A DNA stretch of 64,000 bases from the NCBI RefSeq assembly GCF_003952425.1, contig NZ_CP034449.1, positions 5,940,001 to 6,004,000 of the forward strand, given 5' to 3'. Made by a program: the position numbers and the translations under genes. Shown piece after piece: positions 63,416-64,000 of the stretch; the stretch's first letter is position 1, and every line of letters begins with the position of its first letter. Source of the DNA: Mesorhizobium sp. M2A.F.Ca.ET.046.03.2.1. GTDB taxonomy: Bacteria > Pseudomonadota > Alphaproteobacteria > Rhizobiales > Rhizobiaceae. A model generated the notes under the pieces. The model was given only the letters and a program-made list of their open reading frames with translations. It was not told the DNA's origin and made no database searches.

Positions 63416-63515
63416 CTCATTACCTCAACGAGGCTGTTATATAGTGGGATATTATTTGCGGGCGTCGCTCACGGAGATTTGTTCGGGCCGGCGGATAGAC
63501 CGCACGGCTCGCCGG

Positions 63516-64000
63516 TCATTGCGTCTTTGATGCCAGCCGCGGACCGGTGCGGACATCTATGATTTCGGGTCTGGCCGTGTCGATCGCGCCGTTCCAGCCA
63601 CCGCCAAGCGCCTTGTTCAAGGCTATGTAATCGGTGGCGATCGAGACGCGGCTTTGCAGGACGGAATCGTCGGCGGAATAGGCTGAGCGTTCGGCATCGA
63701 GCACGTCGAGGAGGCTGGTCTCGCCAGCCTTGTAGAGCGTTCTTTCAAGCCGCGCGGCATCGCCGTAGGATTCGCGGAGGAGGCGAGCTTGCCGTTCCTG
63801 ATGCGCTCCTGCGACAGCGAAACGGTGGCGTTTTCAACGTCTTCCAGCGCCGTCAGCACGGCGGCCTTGTAGGCGACGAAATACTGGTCGCGCTGGGCCT
63901 TGGCGACGTCGACGGCCGCCTGCAATTGGCCGCCATTGAACAATGGCACGCTGAGGGTGGGGCCAAAGGACCAGCCGATGGTGGAGTTCTTGCCGAGATC
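63516..64000 (-). pseudogene. Outer membrane efflux protein (TolC/NodT family), partial and frameshifted
   Basis: The C-terminal end of an RND-type outer-membrane factor; its 5' part lies outside the window. The first frame has SIGWSFGPTLSVPLFNGGQL and LTALEDVENATVSLSQERIR. After a shift near 63779 the second frame carries on with LRESYGDAARLERTLY and LDVLDAERSAYSADDSVLQS, typical of the family's last helices. The shift fits loss of one C (GCCTCCTCC against GCCTCCCTCC). It may be a dead gene or a sequencing error; three similar one-base losses lie in the 52–55 kb operon. Confidence 0.8.

Overview
The window is a GC-rich stretch of alphaproteobacterial chromosome, almost certainly Rhizobiales and most like Mesorhizobium. 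The reasons are the exoR homologue beside ilvD, the argS–SPOR–nagZ–scpAB–tatABC–serS–surE–pcm–LysM/M23–yajC–secDF order, DUF982 and DUF1127 proteins, a FixK/FNR-type box, and rhizobial-style intergenic palindromes. There is no rRNA, prophage, CRISPR array or transposase. One tRNA is present, tRNA-Leu(UAG).

Layout. 1–29 kb is conserved housekeeping, mostly on the + strand: ilvD (5' end outside the window), exoR, xthA and erpA on the minus strand, dgt, argS, a large SPOR protein, nagZ, scpA/scpB, the Tat translocase, serS, surE, pcm, an NlpD/DipM-like lipoprotein, a divergent AraC/oxidoreductase pair, a DUF815 ATPase, and yajC. A stand-alone SecD-like periplasmic protein and the fused SecDF follow, then homologues of two complex I assembly factors (NDUFAF3- and NDUFAF6-like). 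29–30 kb holds a small anchored protein and a di-iron hydroxylase.

30.3–37.1 kb is an AT-richer accessory island. Six overlapping minus-strand genes (PqqD-like protein, HprK-like kinase, two GT2 glycosyltransferases, nucleotidyltransferase, sulfotransferase) face a divergent twitch-type radical SAM gene. The gene content suggests an uncharacterised peptide- or glycan-modifying pathway and is the best candidate for an undescribed system.

37–46 kb returns to core genes: trmFO, two DUF1127 micro-proteins followed by two tandem units of CCTCCTCCC-loop hairpins (cuckoo/CcsR-like sRNAs), a DUF2157/GDYXXLXY pair, an MFS transporter, tRNA-Leu, tig, a secreted unknown and a cytochrome c. 46–51 kb encodes an alternative heme-copper oxidase with two subunit III paralogues. 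51–58 kb is a carbohydrate-type ABC transporter operon headed by a LacI-HTH/PfkB-kinase fusion and ending in an M20 deacylase; three of its genes carry single-base frameshifts. 58–64 kb holds radC, an ompW with a FixK/FNR-like box, map, small unknowns, DUF982, an Asp/Asn beta-hydroxylase-like enzyme and the end of a frameshifted outer-membrane efflux gene.

Coordinates of starts were chosen by signal peptides, family N-termini, Shine–Dalgarno sequences and overlaps; no database search was possible, so family names rest on recognised motifs.
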